Assembly: GCF_902859935.1 (NCBI RefSeq)
Contig: NZ_CADIKI010000004.1
Coordinates: 310,001 to 374,000 of the forward strand
Reading direction: 5' to 3'
DNA length: 64,000 bases
From: Paraburkholderia fynbosensis
GTDB lineage: Bacteria > Pseudomonadota > Gammaproteobacteria > Burkholderiales > Burkholderiaceae
Position numbers and translations under genes: made by a program. The notes beneath the pieces were generated by a model. The model saw only the letters and a program-made list of their open reading frames with translations. It had not been told where the DNA came from and searched no databases. How positions within the stretch are numbered: position 1 is the stretch's first letter; every line of letters begins with the position of its first letter. Positions 44,792-54,321 of this stretch are shown here, in pieces.

Positions 44792-44902
44792 ATGGACCCC
44801 CACGCGCCCGTTTCACGTCAGGCGGGTGATGGCGGCGTAATGCGCCGCCATCACGCTCACCCCAACACGCCTTCCCGCAACTTACCGCATCGCGCCTGCT
44901 AG
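44792..44902 (+). CDS. 36-codon ORF with strong ribosome-binding site (leader peptide or gene remnant)
   Basis: AAGGAG (44781-44786) lies five bases before ATG 44792, and the frame runs 36 codons to TAG at 44900. The peptide is basic and histidine-rich and resembles no known protein. A perfect 12-bp hairpin lies inside it. The stop is 48 bases before the L-rhamnonate dehydratase start. It could be a translated leader that controls the dehydratase, or the first codons of a gene deleted from this spot. Confidence 0.3.
   Translation: MDPHAPVSRQAGDGGVMRRHHAHPNTPSRNLPHRAC
44826..44854. repeat. Perfect 12-bp inverted repeat (hairpin) in the rhamnose operon
   Basis: GTGATGGCGGCG (44826-44837), loop TAATG, CGCCGCCATCAC (44843-44854). 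The stem is perfect and GC-rich. No T-tract follows, so it is not a normal intrinsic terminator. It lies between the SDR gene and the dehydratase gene and could protect the upstream message from 3' decay or block ribosomes in the 36-codon ORF. Confidence 0.65.
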
Positions 44903-44950
44903 GCGCATTGTCGACAGTACGTTCGACGCATCCATAACGGAGCTCCTTTC

Positions 44951-46129
44951 ATGGCCATGCCTACTATCCGGCACGTGCGTGCCTTCATCGTTCGCGGCGG
45001 CGGTGCGGACTATCACGATCAGCCCGGCGGACACTGGATCGACGATCACATCGCCACGCCGATGGCGCGCTATCCCGAGTATCGCGAGAGCCGCCAGTCG
45101 TTCGGGATCAACGTCCTCGGCACGCTGGTCGTGGAGATCGAAGCGAGCGACGGCACGGTCGGCTTCGCGGTGACGACGGGCGGCGAGATCGGTGCGTTCA
45201 TCGTCGAAAAGCATCTCGCGCGTTTTCTCGAAGGGCAGCTCGTTACCGACATCGAGAAAATGTGGGATCAGATGTATTTCTCGACGCTGTACTACGGCCG
45301 CAAAGGTGTGGTCCTGAATACGATTTCGGGTGTCGATCTCGCGTTGTGGGATCTGCTCGCAAAAGTGCGCAAGGAGCCGGTGTACCAGTTATTGGGCGGA
45401 CCGGTGCGCGACGAGCTGGTGTTCTACGCGACCGGCGCGCGACCCGATCTCGCGAAGGAGATGGGTTTCATCGGCGGCAAGCTGCCTTTGCAGCACGGTC
45501 CTGCCGAAGGTGAAACCGGTCTCAAACAGAATCTGGAGAAGCTCGCCGACATGCGCAGCCGCGTCGGCGACGATTTCTGGCTGATGTACGACTGCTGGAT
45601 GAGCCTCGACGTGCGCTACGCGACGCGGCTCGCGCAAGGCGCGCACGAATACGGCCTGAAATGGATCGAGGAATGTCTGCCGCCCGACGACTACTGGGGT
45701 TACGCCGAACTGCGCCGCAACGTGCCACGCGGCATGATGGTGTCCACCGGCGAACACGAGGCGACGCGCTGGGGTTTCCGCATGCTGCTGGAGATGGAGT
45801 GCTGCGATCTGATCCAGCCGGATGTCGGCTGGTGCGGCGGCATCACCGAGTTGATCAAGATTTCCGCGCTCGCTGATGCGCACAATGTGATGGTGGTGCC
45901 GCACGGTTCGTCGGTGTACAGCTATCACTTCGTCGTCACGCGGCACAACTCGCCGTTCGCCGAGTTCCTGATGATGGCGCCGAAGGCCGACGAAGTCGTG
46001 CCGATGTTCACGCCGCTTCTGCTCGACGAGCCGGTACCCGTGAATGGCCGGATGAAGGTGCCGGACACGCCGGGCTTCGGCGTGAGATTGAATCCCGAAT
46101 GCGCGTTGGTGCGGCCTTATCCACGTTGA
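44951..46129 (+). CDS. L-rhamnonate dehydratase
   Basis: A 392-residue enolase-superfamily enzyme. The N-terminus [20 protein letters not shown] and [20 protein letters not shown] are diagnostic of L-rhamnonate dehydratases. The barrel carries metal ligands in [20 protein letters not shown] and [10 protein letters not shown], and the catalytic histidine region in [14 protein letters not shown]. It converts L-rhamnonate to 2-keto-3-deoxy-L-rhamnonate. Length agrees with the family. GGAGCTCC precedes the ATG. Followed by the L-rhamnose dehydrogenase gene after 90 bases. Confidence 0.95.
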   Translation: MAMPTIRHVRAFIVRGGGADYHDQPGGHWIDDHIATPMARYPEYRESRQSFGINVLGTLVVEIEASDGTVGFAVTTGGEIGAFIVEKHLARFLEGQLVTDIEKMWDQMYFSTLYYGRKGVVLNTISGVDLALWDLLAKVRKEPVYQLLGGPVRDELVFYATGARPDLAKEMGFIGGKLPLQHGPAEGETGLKQNLEKLADMRSRVGDDFWLMYDCWMSLDVRYATRLAQGAHEYGLKWIEECLPPDDYWGYAELRRNVPRGMMVSTGEHEATRWGFRMLLEMECCDLIQPDVGWCGGITELIKISALADAHNVMVVPHGSSVYSYHFVVTRHNSPFAEFLMMAPKADEVVPMFTPLLLDEPVPVNGRMKVPDTPGFGVRLNPECALVRPYPR

Positions 46130-46219
46130 ACCACGTTCAGGCGCGTTGAATGCGCGCGGAGTGAGCGTCGGCCGCACCTCGACGCTTGCAGTTTCGATGA
46201 CCAGGCAAAGGAGAATGAC

Positions 46220-47002
46220 GTGCTGCTCAAGGATAAGGTCGTGATCGTCACCGGCGGCTCGCGTGGCATCGGTCGCGCAATCGCCGTCGCGTGCGCCGCC
46301 GAAGGCGCGGACGTGGCGATCAACTACTGGGGCGATAACGACGCATCCTATGGACGCCGCTCCGCCGTCGCGGAGGTGGTCGAAGAAATAGAGGCGCTGG
46401 GGCGGCGCGTGATCGCTCTCGAGGGTAACGTCGCCGCGCGCGACACGGGCCAGCAACTCGTGCGCCAAACCGTCGAAGCATTCGGCAAGGTCGACGTGCT
46501 CGCGAGCAATGCGGGCATCTGCCCGTTCCATGCGTTTCTCGACATGCCGCCGGAGGTGCTGGAATCGACGGTGGCGGTCAATCTGAACGGCGCGTTTTAC
46601 GTCACGCAAGCCGCCGCACAACAGATGAAAAAGCAGGGCACGGGTGGCGCGATTGTCGCGACGAGTTCGATCAGCGCGTTGGTGGGCGGAGGCATGCAGA
46701 CGCATTACACGCCGACCAAGGCGGGCGTGCATTCGCTGATGCAATCGTGCGCGGTCGCGTTGGGGCCGTACGGTATTCGCTGCAATTCGGTGATGCCGGG
46801 CACCATCGCGACCGACCTCAATGCGGAAGACCTCGCCGACGAAGCGAAGAAAGCGTACTTCGAAAAGCGCATTCCGCTTGGCCGCCTGGGACGTCCGGAC
46901 GATGTCGCCGAGTGCGTCGTGTTTCTTGCGTCGGATCGCGCGCGTTATGTGACGGGTGCCGCGTTGCTGGTCGACGGCGGCTTGTTCGTCAATCTGCAGT
47001 AA
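46220..47002 (+). CDS. L-rhamnose 1-dehydrogenase (SDR)
   Basis: A 260-residue SDR that should oxidise L-rhamnose to L-rhamnono-1,4-lactone. Motifs are VTGGSRGIGRAIAVACAAEG, SNAGICPFHAFLDMP, SSISALVGGGMQTHYTPTKAG with catalytic Ser, Tyr and Lys, and VMPGTIATDLN. ICPFHAFLDMP and the insertion YWGDNDASYGRRSAV match characterised L-rhamnose dehydrogenases. AAAGGAG lies upstream of the start at 46220. Same strand as the dehydratase; convergent with the LysR gene. Confidence 0.92.
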   Translation: MLLKDKVVIVTGGSRGIGRAIAVACAAEGADVAINYWGDNDASYGRRSAVAEVVEEIEALGRRVIALEGNVAARDTGQQLVRQTVEAFGKVDVLASNAGICPFHAFLDMPPEVLESTVAVNLNGAFYVTQAAAQQMKKQGTGGAIVATSSISALVGGGMQTHYTPTKAGVHSLMQSCAVALGPYGIRCNSVMPGTIATDLNAEDLADEAKKAYFEKRIPLGRLGRPDDVAECVVFLASDRARYVTGAALLVDGGLFVNLQ

Positions 47003-47047
47003 CGCGCGGAACGTGCGAACGTGCCAATACTGCGCGCGATGCCGATT

Positions 47048-48055
47048 TCAATGCACCGGGTCGGGCGCGATCAGCGAGTCTGGAGCGGACAGCGCGGCGA
47101 GATCGTCGCCGTCGCGAGCGAGCGTGCGCGAGAATCCGCGCAACAGATCGATGAAACGCAGCGCCGGTTCGGCGAGCGCTTCCCCCTTGCGCGTGAGAAT
47201 GCCGAATCCGGCAAGACTTTTGCCGATTTCGAGCGGCAATGCGATCAGCAGCTTGCCGCGCAAATGATCACGCACGACCGACTCCGGCAGCATTGCGACC
47301 GCATCGTAGTTCTCGAGCAGTTGCAGCGTGGCGAAGATCGACGCGCATTCAGTCAGGTTGACCGGCGTGGCGAGTCCCGCACGCGCGAGCTCTTCCTCGA
47401 ACAGCACGCGCGCCGGGCTGGTGACGGGTTGTGCGACCCATGGCCAGTCCACCAGTTCGGACAATGTGATGCGCGTGCGCTGCGCGAGCGGATGCACCGA
47501 ACGCACGACCAGCAGCAAAGTCTCGCGCGCGAGCGGTTCGAAACCGAAGTCGTTGTGCTGCAGCGGACTGGTCAGGCGGCCAAGCGCGAGATCCACTTCG
47601 CGGCGATGCAGCAATTGCACGACCTGGTCGCTGGTTTCGCCGAGAATGCGCACGTTGAGCAATGGGCTTTCGGTTTTCAGCGCGGCCACCGACATCGCCA
47701 GCAGATCGGGCGCGGCGCCCATGATCGCGCCGACGGTCAATTGCCCATGACCGCCGCGGCGCTTGACGTCGAGGTCTTCGGCGAAGCGGGTCAATTCGGC
47801 GAGCGCGCGCCGCGCGTAAGCAAGCGTGACGACGCCGAGCGGCGTGGGTGTCATGCCGCGCGCGTTGCGCTCGAACAGCAGGAAGCCGAACGCTTCTTCG
47901 ATGTCGCCGAGCATGCGGCTCGCGCTCGGTTGCGCAACGTTGACGGCCTCGGCGGCCTGGTGGAGATTGCGCGTGTCGTCGAGGGCGACGAGCAACGCGA
48001 GATGCTTGAACTTGAGCCGGTTGACGAGTGCGACGGCAGCTGAATATTGGCTCAT
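47048..48055 (-). CDS. LysR-family regulator of the rhamnose locus
   Basis: A 335-residue LysR protein of the GbpR (sugar-binding-protein regulator) type. The helix-turn-helix is LHQAAEAVNVAQPSASRMLG, about residues 30-49, and the effector domain follows. The N-terminus VNRLKFKHLALLVALDDTRN is typical of GbpR-like regulators of sugar catabolism. It is divergent from the rhamnose mutarotase gene at 48186, so the 130-base gap should hold its operator. Control of rhamnose genes by L-rhamnose or an intermediate is inferred. Confidence 0.88.
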   Translation of the reverse strand: MSQYSAAVALVNRLKFKHLALLVALDDTRNLHQAAEAVNVAQPSASRMLGDIEEAFGFLLFERNARGMTPTPLGVVTLAYARRALAELTRFAEDLDVKRRGGHGQLTVGAIMGAAPDLLAMSVAALKTESPLLNVRILGETSDQVVQLLHRREVDLALGRLTSPLQHNDFGFEPLARETLLLVVRSVHPLAQRTRITLSELVDWPWVAQPVTSPARVLFEEELARAGLATPVNLTECASIFATLQLLENYDAVAMLPESVVRDHLRGKLLIALPLEIGKSLAGFGILTRKGEALAEPALRFIDLLRGFSRTLARDGDDLAALSAPDSLIAPDPVH

Positions 48056-48102
48056 GGTCGGGGTGCGATTCGGTTTGTGGATCGCCCAATCCCAACTACG
48101 GA

Positions 48103-48132
48103 TTGAGTTGCTATCGACGCAGGAATTATAGT
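48103..48132 (+). promoter_or_regulatory. Probable promoter of the rhaM-lactonase-ABC operon
   Basis: TTGAGT (48103-48108) and TATAGT (48127-48132) are separated by 18 bases, 54 bases before the mutarotase start codon. It lies in the region divergent from the LysR gene. Confidence 0.45.
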
Positions 48133-48185
48133 CGCATCAGACGCTTCTCCGGAAAGCGCCCCAATACGACGGGAGACAGGCCGCA

Positions 48186-48509
48186 ATGGAAACAATCGCT
48201 TTCCGCATGGTGCTCAACCCCGGCATGCGCGAGGAATACGAACGGCGTCACGCGCAAATCTGGCCTGAACTGGTTGATGCATTGCACCACGCCGGGGTGC
48301 GAGACTATCGGATTTTTTTCGATCCGGACTCGAACCATCTTTTCGCCATCCTGACGCGGACCTCCAATCACACGATGGACGAACTGCCGCAACTCGACGT
48401 GATGCGCAAATGGTGGGATTACATGGCCGACATCATGCAGACCGCGCCGGATCACACGCCGCTTCAGCAGTCGCTCGAACCGGTCTTTCATTTGAATTCG
48501 CTGAGCTGA
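48186..48509 (+). CDS. rhaM: L-rhamnose mutarotase
   Basis: A 107-residue protein matching RhaM along its whole length: FRMVLNPGMREEYERRHAQI with the active-site histidine, WPELVDALHHAGVRDYRIFF, and WWDYMADIMQTAP. It interconverts the alpha and beta anomers of L-rhamnose, so that imported sugar reaches the anomer used by the dehydrogenase. GGGAGA precedes the ATG. First gene of a likely operon with the lactonase and the ABC transporter. Confidence 0.95.
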   Translation: METIAFRMVLNPGMREEYERRHAQIWPELVDALHHAGVRDYRIFFDPDSNHLFAILTRTSNHTMDELPQLDVMRKWWDYMADIMQTAPDHTPLQQSLEPVFHLNSLS

Positions 48510-48572
48510 CAGTTCACCGCGCGACCACGTTAATTGACTTCGAAGTGACCCTCACCGGACGGAGAGTGCTGC

Positions 48573-49466
48573 ATGCAGGTTGTCGATTCGCATATCCACT
48601 TGTGGGATCTGAAGACGCATCGCTATCCGTGGCTGGAAAACCCCGGCGTGTCGTTCGTGGGCGACGCGCGCGAGCTCAAGCATGACTACCTGCTCGACGA
48701 TCTGCTCGGCGAAGCGGGCGATATCGACGTACTGAAACTGGTGCACGTCGAGGCGAATCACGATCCCGCCGATCCGGTCGAAGAGACGCGCTGGCTGCAG
48801 TCCATCGCGGATCGCGCGGACTCGCGCGGCATGCCGAACGCGATCGTCGCGGCGGTCGATCTGTCCGCGTCGAATGCGCCCGCGCTGCTCGAGGCGCACG
48901 CGTCGTTCGCCAACACGCGCGGCATCCGGCAGATCCTGAACGTGCACGAGAACAAGCTGTTCGATTACGTCGGCCGTCATTTCATGCGCGAGCCGCAGTG
49001 GCGCGAACATTTCGCGCTGCTGCGCCGGTATGACATGTCGTTCGATCTGCAACTGTATCCGTCGCAAATGAAAGAGGCCGCTGCGCTGGCGCGTGCGCAC
49101 GGTGACACGCTCTTCATCGTCAACCACGCCGGTATGTTCGTGGATCGCAGCAGCGTCGCCGGGTATCGCGCGTGGCGCGACGGCATGCGCCTGCTCGCGG
49201 GCTGCCGCAACGTCGCGGTGAAGATCAGCGGGCTCGCGATGTTCGATCACCGCTGGACCGTCGAAAGCCTGCGGCCTTACGTGCTCGAAACGATCGATAC
49301 CTTCGGCGTGGAGCGCGCGATGTTCGCGTCGAACTTCCCGGTCGACCGGCGGTTCGGCTCATATACGGACTTGTGGCGCGCGTATGCGGCGATCGTCGAC
49401 GGTGCGAGCGTCGCGGACAAAGAGGCGTTGTTTCGCCGCAATGCCGAGCGGTGTTATCGAATCTGA
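48573..49466 (+). CDS. Amidohydrolase, probable L-rhamnono-1,4-lactonase
   Basis: A 297-residue member of the amidohydrolase-2 superfamily. It starts [20 protein letters not shown], with the HxH metal motif, and has [12 protein letters not shown] and [19 protein letters not shown] with the later metal and catalytic residues. This family contains the L-rhamnono-gamma-lactonase of the oxidative rhamnose pathway, and its place next to rhaM supports that role: opening of the lactone to L-rhamnonate. It begins 63 bases after rhaM. CCGGACGGAGAG precedes the ATG. Confidence 0.88.
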   Translation: MQVVDSHIHLWDLKTHRYPWLENPGVSFVGDARELKHDYLLDDLLGEAGDIDVLKLVHVEANHDPADPVEETRWLQSIADRADSRGMPNAIVAAVDLSASNAPALLEAHASFANTRGIRQILNVHENKLFDYVGRHFMREPQWREHFALLRRYDMSFDLQLYPSQMKEAAALARAHGDTLFIVNHAGMFVDRSSVAGYRAWRDGMRLLAGCRNVAVKISGLAMFDHRWTVESLRPYVLETIDTFGVERAMFASNFPVDRRFGSYTDLWRAYAAIVDGASVADKEALFRRNAERCYRI

Positions 49467-49528
49467 TGCGGCAGCAGGCGCATCACGGACGCACCCCGAA
49501 CGCGAATAAGGAAAGAAGGAGACAGGCA

Positions 49529-51058
49529 GTGCAGCAACCCACATCCGCTGTGCCGAGGCTCGAACTGCGGCACGCGAGTAAATCATTCGGCCGCGTGCGT
49601 GCGCTATCCGACGGCGACCTCGCGCTCTGGCCGGGCGAAGTGCATGCGCTGCTCGGCGAGAACGGCGCGGGCAAGTCGACGCTCGTGAAGATTCTCGCCG
49701 GCGTGCATCAGCCGGACACCGGCGAGCTGCTGGTGGACGGTGCGGCGCGCCGGTTCGCGACGCCCGCCGAAGCGCGCGACGCCGGGCTCGCGGTGATCTA
49801 CCAGGAACCGACGCTGTTCTTCGATCTGTCGATTGCGGAAAATATCTTCATGGGGCGGCAGCCGGTCGATCGCGTCGGGCGCATTCAATACGACGCGATG
49901 CGCCGCGAGGTGGACGGCCTGCTCGCCTCGCTCGGCGTCGATCTGCGCGCGGATCAATTGGTGCGTGGTCTGTCGATTGCCGATCAGCAGGTGATCGAAA
50001 TTGCCAAGGCGCTGTCGCTGAACGCCAACGTGCTGATCATGGACGAACCCACGGCAGCGCTGTCGCTGCCCGAAGTGGAGCGGCTCTTCGCGATCGTACG
50101 CAAGCTGCGCGAGCGCGACGTCGCGATTCTGTTCATCACGCACCGGCTCGACGAAGTATTCGCGCTGACACAACGCGTGACGATCATGCGCGACGGCGCG
50201 AAAGTGTTCGACGGACTGACCGCCGATCTCACCACCGAGTCGATCGTGGCAAAGATGGTCGGCCGTGATCTGGAGACGTTCTATCCGAAGGCCGACTGCG
50301 CGCCCGGCGAGGTTCGGTTGTCGGTGCGCGGCCTCACGCGCGTGGGCGTCTTCAAGGACATTTCCTTCGACGTACGCGCGGGCGAGATCGTCGCGCTGGC
50401 CGGCCTCGTAGGCGCGGGACGCAGCGAAGTCGCGCGGGCGATCTTCGGCATCGATCCGCTCGATTCCGGCGAAGTCTGGCTCGGCGGCGAGCGCCTGGCG
50501 ACGGGCCGGCCCGCCGCAGCGGTGCGCGCCGGCCTCGCGCTAGTGCCGGAGGACCGTCGTCAACAGGGCCTCGCGCTGGAACTGAGCATCGCGCGCAATG
50601 CCTCGATGACGGTGCTCGGGCGGCTCGTCAAACACGGTCTCATCTCGACGCGCAGCGAGACGGACCTCGCCAACCGGTGGGGCACGCGGCTGCGCCTGAA
50701 AGCAGGCGATCCGAACGCGCCGGTCGGCACGTTGTCGGGCGGCAATCAGCAGAAGGTCGTGCTCGGCAAGTGGCTCGCCACCGGCCCGAAAGTGCTGATC
50801 ATCGACGAACCCACGCGCGGCATCGACGTCGGCGCCAAAGCCGAGGTGTATGGCGCGCTGGCCGAGCTGGTGCACGACGGCATGGCCGTGCTGATGATTT
50901 CGAGTGAGTTGCCCGAAGTGCTCGGCATGGCCGATCGCGTGCTGGTGATGCACGAGGGACGTATCAGCGCGGATATAGCGCGCGCCGATGCCGACGAGGA
51001 GCGCATCATGGGCGCCGCGCTCGGTCAACCGCTTCCTCCGCTGGGAGCCGCCGCATGA
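49529..51058 (+). CDS. rhaT: Rhamnose-type ABC transporter, ATPase subunit
   Basis: A 509-residue double ATPase of the RbsA/MglA class. The first half has Walker [10 protein letters not shown] (43-51), signature LSIADQQ and Walker B VLIMDEP; the second half has the degenerate Walker [17 protein letters not shown], an intact LSGGNQQK and [12 protein letters not shown]. The start is GTG at 49529, with AAGGAG seven bases upstream; the longer frame overlaps the lactonase gene. It powers uptake with the two permeases that follow; it overlaps the next gene by four bases (ATGA). Confidence 0.93.
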   Translation: MQQPTSAVPRLELRHASKSFGRVRALSDGDLALWPGEVHALLGENGAGKSTLVKILAGVHQPDTGELLVDGAARRFATPAEARDAGLAVIYQEPTLFFDLSIAENIFMGRQPVDRVGRIQYDAMRREVDGLLASLGVDLRADQLVRGLSIADQQVIEIAKALSLNANVLIMDEPTAALSLPEVERLFAIVRKLRERDVAILFITHRLDEVFALTQRVTIMRDGAKVFDGLTADLTTESIVAKMVGRDLETFYPKADCAPGEVRLSVRGLTRVGVFKDISFDVRAGEIVALAGLVGAGRSEVARAIFGIDPLDSGEVWLGGERLATGRPAAAVRAGLALVPEDRRQQGLALELSIARNASMTVLGRLVKHGLISTRSETDLANRWGTRLRLKAGDPNAPVGTLSGGNQQKVVLGKWLATGPKVLIIDEPTRGIDVGAKAEVYGALAELVHDGMAVLMISSELPEVLGMADRVLVMHEGRISADIARADADEERIMGAALGQPLPPLGAAA

Positions 51059-52113
51059 TGCGCCATTCCTCGACTCATCCCGCGCCGGTTCAGCCGCCGC
51101 TGCCCAAACGCTCCGCCGGCACGCCCGGCGGCTTCGTCGCGAGCCTCGCGAAAAGCCGCGAGACCACGCTGTTCGTCGTGCTGGTTCTGCTGATCGTGGG
51201 GACGGGGCTCGCGAAGCCGCAGTTCCTGAATCTGCAGAATCTGCGCGACGTGCTGCTGAACGTGTCGATCATCAGCTTGCTGACGGCCGGCATGACCGTG
51301 GTGATTTTGATGCGCCATATCGATCTGTCGGTCGGCTCGACGGTCGGCATCAGCGCCTATGCGGTCGGCAGCCTGTACGTCGCGTTTCCGCATATGCCGG
51401 TGCTGGTGGCACTGGCGGCGGGGTTGGCGATCGGGCTCGTCGCGGGTGGCATCAACGCGCTGCTGGTCGCGGTGGGGCGCGTGCCTTCGCTGGTCGCCAC
51501 GCTGTCCACGCTGTACATCTTTCGCGGCGCGGATTACGCATGGGTGCACGGCGGCCAGATCAACGCCACCAGTTTGCCCGACGCGTATTCGCGTCTCGCG
51601 ACCGGCACGCTGCTCGGCATTCCGAACCTCGCGCTGATCGCGCTCGTCGTGCTGGTCGGCCTCGCCGTGTACCTGAAGCAGTTTCGCGGCGGCCGCGAGC
51701 ACTACGCGATCGGCTCGAATCCCGAAGCCGCGCGTCTGGCCGGCGTGAACGTCGAGCGGCGCGTGATGTCGGGCTTCCTGTTGTCCGGCGCGATTGCCGG
51801 TTTCGCGGGCGCGTTGTGGCTGGCCCGTTTCGGCACCGTCGACGCCAGCACCGCGAAGGGCATCGAATTGCAGGTGGTCGCGGCGGCGGTGGTCGGCAGT
51901 GTCGCGATCACGGGCGGCGTCGGCACGATACTCGGCGCCACGCTCGGCGCGCTCGTGCTCGGCGTGATCAGCATCGCGCTGGTGGTGCTGCACGTGTCGC
52001 CGTTCTGGGAGCAGGCGATCGAAGGCGCGCTGATCGTCGCCGCCATCACCGTCGATACCTTGCTGGCCCGCTCCGTCGCCAAACGCATGATGAGGAAACG
52101 CGATCATGGCTAA
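51055..52113 (+). CDS. rhaP: Rhamnose-type ABC transporter, permease 1
   Basis: A 352-residue inner-membrane permease of the RbsC/AraH class with about ten helices. It contains the family segment [20 protein letters not shown] and the loop [17 protein letters not shown], the cytoplasmic helix that contacts the ATPase. It starts inside the end of the ATPase gene (four-base overlap), and the next permease starts eight bases before its end, so the three genes are translationally coupled. It forms the channel together with permease 2. Confidence 0.93.
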   Translation: MMRHSSTHPAPVQPPLPKRSAGTPGGFVASLAKSRETTLFVVLVLLIVGTGLAKPQFLNLQNLRDVLLNVSIISLLTAGMTVVILMRHIDLSVGSTVGISAYAVGSLYVAFPHMPVLVALAAGLAIGLVAGGINALLVAVGRVPSLVATLSTLYIFRGADYAWVHGGQINATSLPDAYSRLATGTLLGIPNLALIALVVLVGLAVYLKQFRGGREHYAIGSNPEAARLAGVNVERRVMSGFLLSGAIAGFAGALWLARFGTVDASTAKGIELQVVAAAVVGSVAITGGVGTILGATLGALVLGVISIALVVLHVSPFWEQAIEGALIVAAITVDTLLARSVAKRMMRKRDHG

Positions 52114-53122
52114 ACCCGATTCCGCGCTGCTCACGCGCAAACGCGAAACGCCGTTGCAATGGGAAGTGTTGCTGGTGATCGTGCTGATCCTGTCGCTCGG
52201 ACTCGGGCGCTGGCTGTCGCCCGTGTTCCTCACCGGCGCGAATCTGAGCAACGTGTTGGCCGATCTGACCGAAATCGCGTTGATGGCGCTGCCGATGACG
52301 CTCATCATCGTCGCCGCCGAAATCGATCTGTCGGTCGCCTCGGTGCTGGGTGCGTCGAGCGCATTGATGGGCGTGCTGTGGCACATGGGCCTGCCGATGC
52401 CGGTCGTGATCGGACTCGTGCTGATCGCCGGCGCGTTGGCCGGCCTGCTGAACGGGCTCGTGATCGTCAAGCTCAATCTCCCTTCGCTCGCAGTGACCAT
52501 CGGTACGCTCGCGCTGTTTCGCGGCCTCGCGTATGTGCTGCTCGGCGATCAGGCGGTGGCGGATTTTCCGCCGGCTTATACGGCCTTCGGCATGGACACG
52601 GTGGGGGTGAGTTTCATTCCGTTGCCGTTCGTCATCGTGATCGTCGGCGCGGTGCTGTTCACCGTGTTGCTGCAGTCCACCGCGTTCGGGCGCAGCCTCT
52701 ATGCGATCGGCGCGAATCCAACGGCCGCCGCGTTCTCCGGCATCGAAGTGGCGAAGATCCGCTTGCGTCTGTTCGTGCTGTCCGGCGCGGTGAGCGCGCT
52801 GGCGGGCGTGGTCTACACGTTGCGCTTCACCAGCGCGCGCGGCGACAACGGCGAAGGCTTCGAGTTGTCGGTGATCGCGGCGGTGCTGTTCGGCGGCGTG
52901 AGCATCTTCGGCGGACGCGGTTCGATGATCGGCGTGCTGCTGTCGCTGCTGATCATCGGCGTGCTGAAAAACGCGCTGACGCTCGACGACGTGTCCAGCG
53001 AAACGCTGACGGTCGTCACCGGTGTGCTACTGCTCGCTTCGGTGTTGATCCCGAATCTGGTTGCGCGCTGGCGTGCCGCGCGCGACCGGCGTTTCATCGC
53101 GAAGTCGGCCGCTTCTTCATAA
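52106..53122 (+). CDS. rhaQ: Rhamnose-type ABC transporter, permease 2
   Basis: A 338-residue RbsC-class permease, paralogous to the preceding one. It has AAEIDLSVASVLGASSALMG and GANPTAAAFSGIEVAKIR as the two family landmarks, and about ten hydrophobic helices. Systems for L-rhamnose and autoinducer-2 typically use two different permeases in this way. GAGGAAACGCGATC precedes the ATG at 52106, within permease 1. Followed after 84 bases by the binding-protein gene. Confidence 0.93.
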   Translation: MAKPDSALLTRKRETPLQWEVLLVIVLILSLGLGRWLSPVFLTGANLSNVLADLTEIALMALPMTLIIVAAEIDLSVASVLGASSALMGVLWHMGLPMPVVIGLVLIAGALAGLLNGLVIVKLNLPSLAVTIGTLALFRGLAYVLLGDQAVADFPPAYTAFGMDTVGVSFIPLPFVIVIVGAVLFTVLLQSTAFGRSLYAIGANPTAAAFSGIEVAKIRLRLFVLSGAVSALAGVVYTLRFTSARGDNGEGFELSVIAAVLFGGVSIFGGRGSMIGVLLSLLIIGVLKNALTLDDVSSETLTVVTGVLLLASVLIPNLVARWRAARDRRFIAKSAASS

Positions 53123-53206
53123 CGTTTCAAAGGCGCAGGCAAAAGCAGGTTCAACAACTGATAACCCGGACACCACCCCGTCCAACAACAAGGCAGGAGA
53201 CACTTC

Positions 53207-54217
53207 ATGTTCAAACCTCTTCTACGTCACACCGGCACGGCCGCACTCTGCGCCGCGTTGCTCGCGGCCAGTTGCATGGCGTCGGCCGCCGAGCTGAAAA
53301 GCGGCCTGAAAATCGCCTTCGTGCCGAAGCAGATCAACAACCCGTACGAAGTGATCGCCGACGACGGCGGCATGGCCGCGATCAAGGAGTTCAAAGGCGT
53401 GGGCAAGGTGGTGGGGCCGTCGGATGCGGGCGCGTCGTCGCAGGTACAGTACATCAATACGCTGATCACGCAGCGTCAGGACGCGATCGTGATCGCCGCC
53501 AACGACGCGAATGCGGTCGTGCCGTATCTGAAGAAAGCGATGGGGCAAGGCATCAAGGTGGTGACCTTCGACTCGGACACGGCGCCCGAGGGACGGCAAC
53601 TGTTCGTCAATCAGGCGAACGCCGAAGGCATCGGCCGTGGCCAGGTGCAACTGGTATCGAAGCTGATGGGCGGCGAGGGCGAGTTCGCGGTGCTGTCGGC
53701 CACGCCGAACGCGACCAACCAGAACACGTGGATCAAGTGGATGCAGGAGGAACTGAAGAAGCCCGAGTATTCGAAGATCAAGCTCGTGAAAATCGCCTAC
53801 GGTAACGACGACGATCAGAAGTCGTTCGTCGAAACGCAGGGCCTGTTGCAGGCGTATCCGAACCTGAAGGCGATCGTCGCGCCAACCACAGTCGGCATTG
53901 CCGCGGCCGCGCGCTATATCTCGACGTCGTCGAGCAAGGGCAAGGTGGCGGTTACCGGTCTCGGTACGCCGAACCAGATGCGCGCGTTCGTGAAGAACGG
54001 CACCGTGAAAGCGTTCCAGCTGTGGGACCCGAACCAGCTCGGCTACCTGGCGGCTTACGCTGCGGCGGCGCTGTCCTCGGGTGCGATCAGCGGCAAGGAG
54101 GGCGAGTCGTTCGACGCGGGCAAGCTCGGCAAGCGCACGATCGGGCCGCAAGGCGAAATCATTCTCGGACCGCCGACCACGTTCGACGCGAGCAATATCG
54201 ACAACTTCAATTTCTAG
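53207..54217 (+). CDS. rhaS: Rhamnose-type ABC transporter, periplasmic binding protein
   Basis: A 336-residue periplasmic sugar-binding protein of the RbsB/LsrB class. It has a signal peptide (about 27 residues, ending MASAAE), then KIAFVPKQINNPYEVIADDG, VVTFDSDTAPEGRQLFVNQA, and KAFQLWDPNQLGYLAAYAAA. The LWDPNQLG segment is typical of rhamnose and AI-2 binding proteins. It captures the sugar and delivers it to the two permeases. GGCAGGAGACACTTC precedes the ATG. Last gene of the operon. Confidence 0.93.
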   Translation: MFKPLLRHTGTAALCAALLAASCMASAAELKSGLKIAFVPKQINNPYEVIADDGGMAAIKEFKGVGKVVGPSDAGASSQVQYINTLITQRQDAIVIAANDANAVVPYLKKAMGQGIKVVTFDSDTAPEGRQLFVNQANAEGIGRGQVQLVSKLMGGEGEFAVLSATPNATNQNTWIKWMQEELKKPEYSKIKLVKIAYGNDDDQKSFVETQGLLQAYPNLKAIVAPTTVGIAAAARYISTSSSKGKVAVTGLGTPNQMRAFVKNGTVKAFQLWDPNQLGYLAAYAAAALSSGAISGKEGESFDAGKLGKRTIGPQGEIILGPPTTFDASNIDNFNF

Positions 54218-54321
54218 TTCGGACTGCGTGAGATCCGTGCGATTTGCGGGGGCATCACGCATGTAACGAATCGATGCGCGAGGCGCGTTGGGCGGCGGGA
54301 GCCGCTCACGCGCCTTATCCG

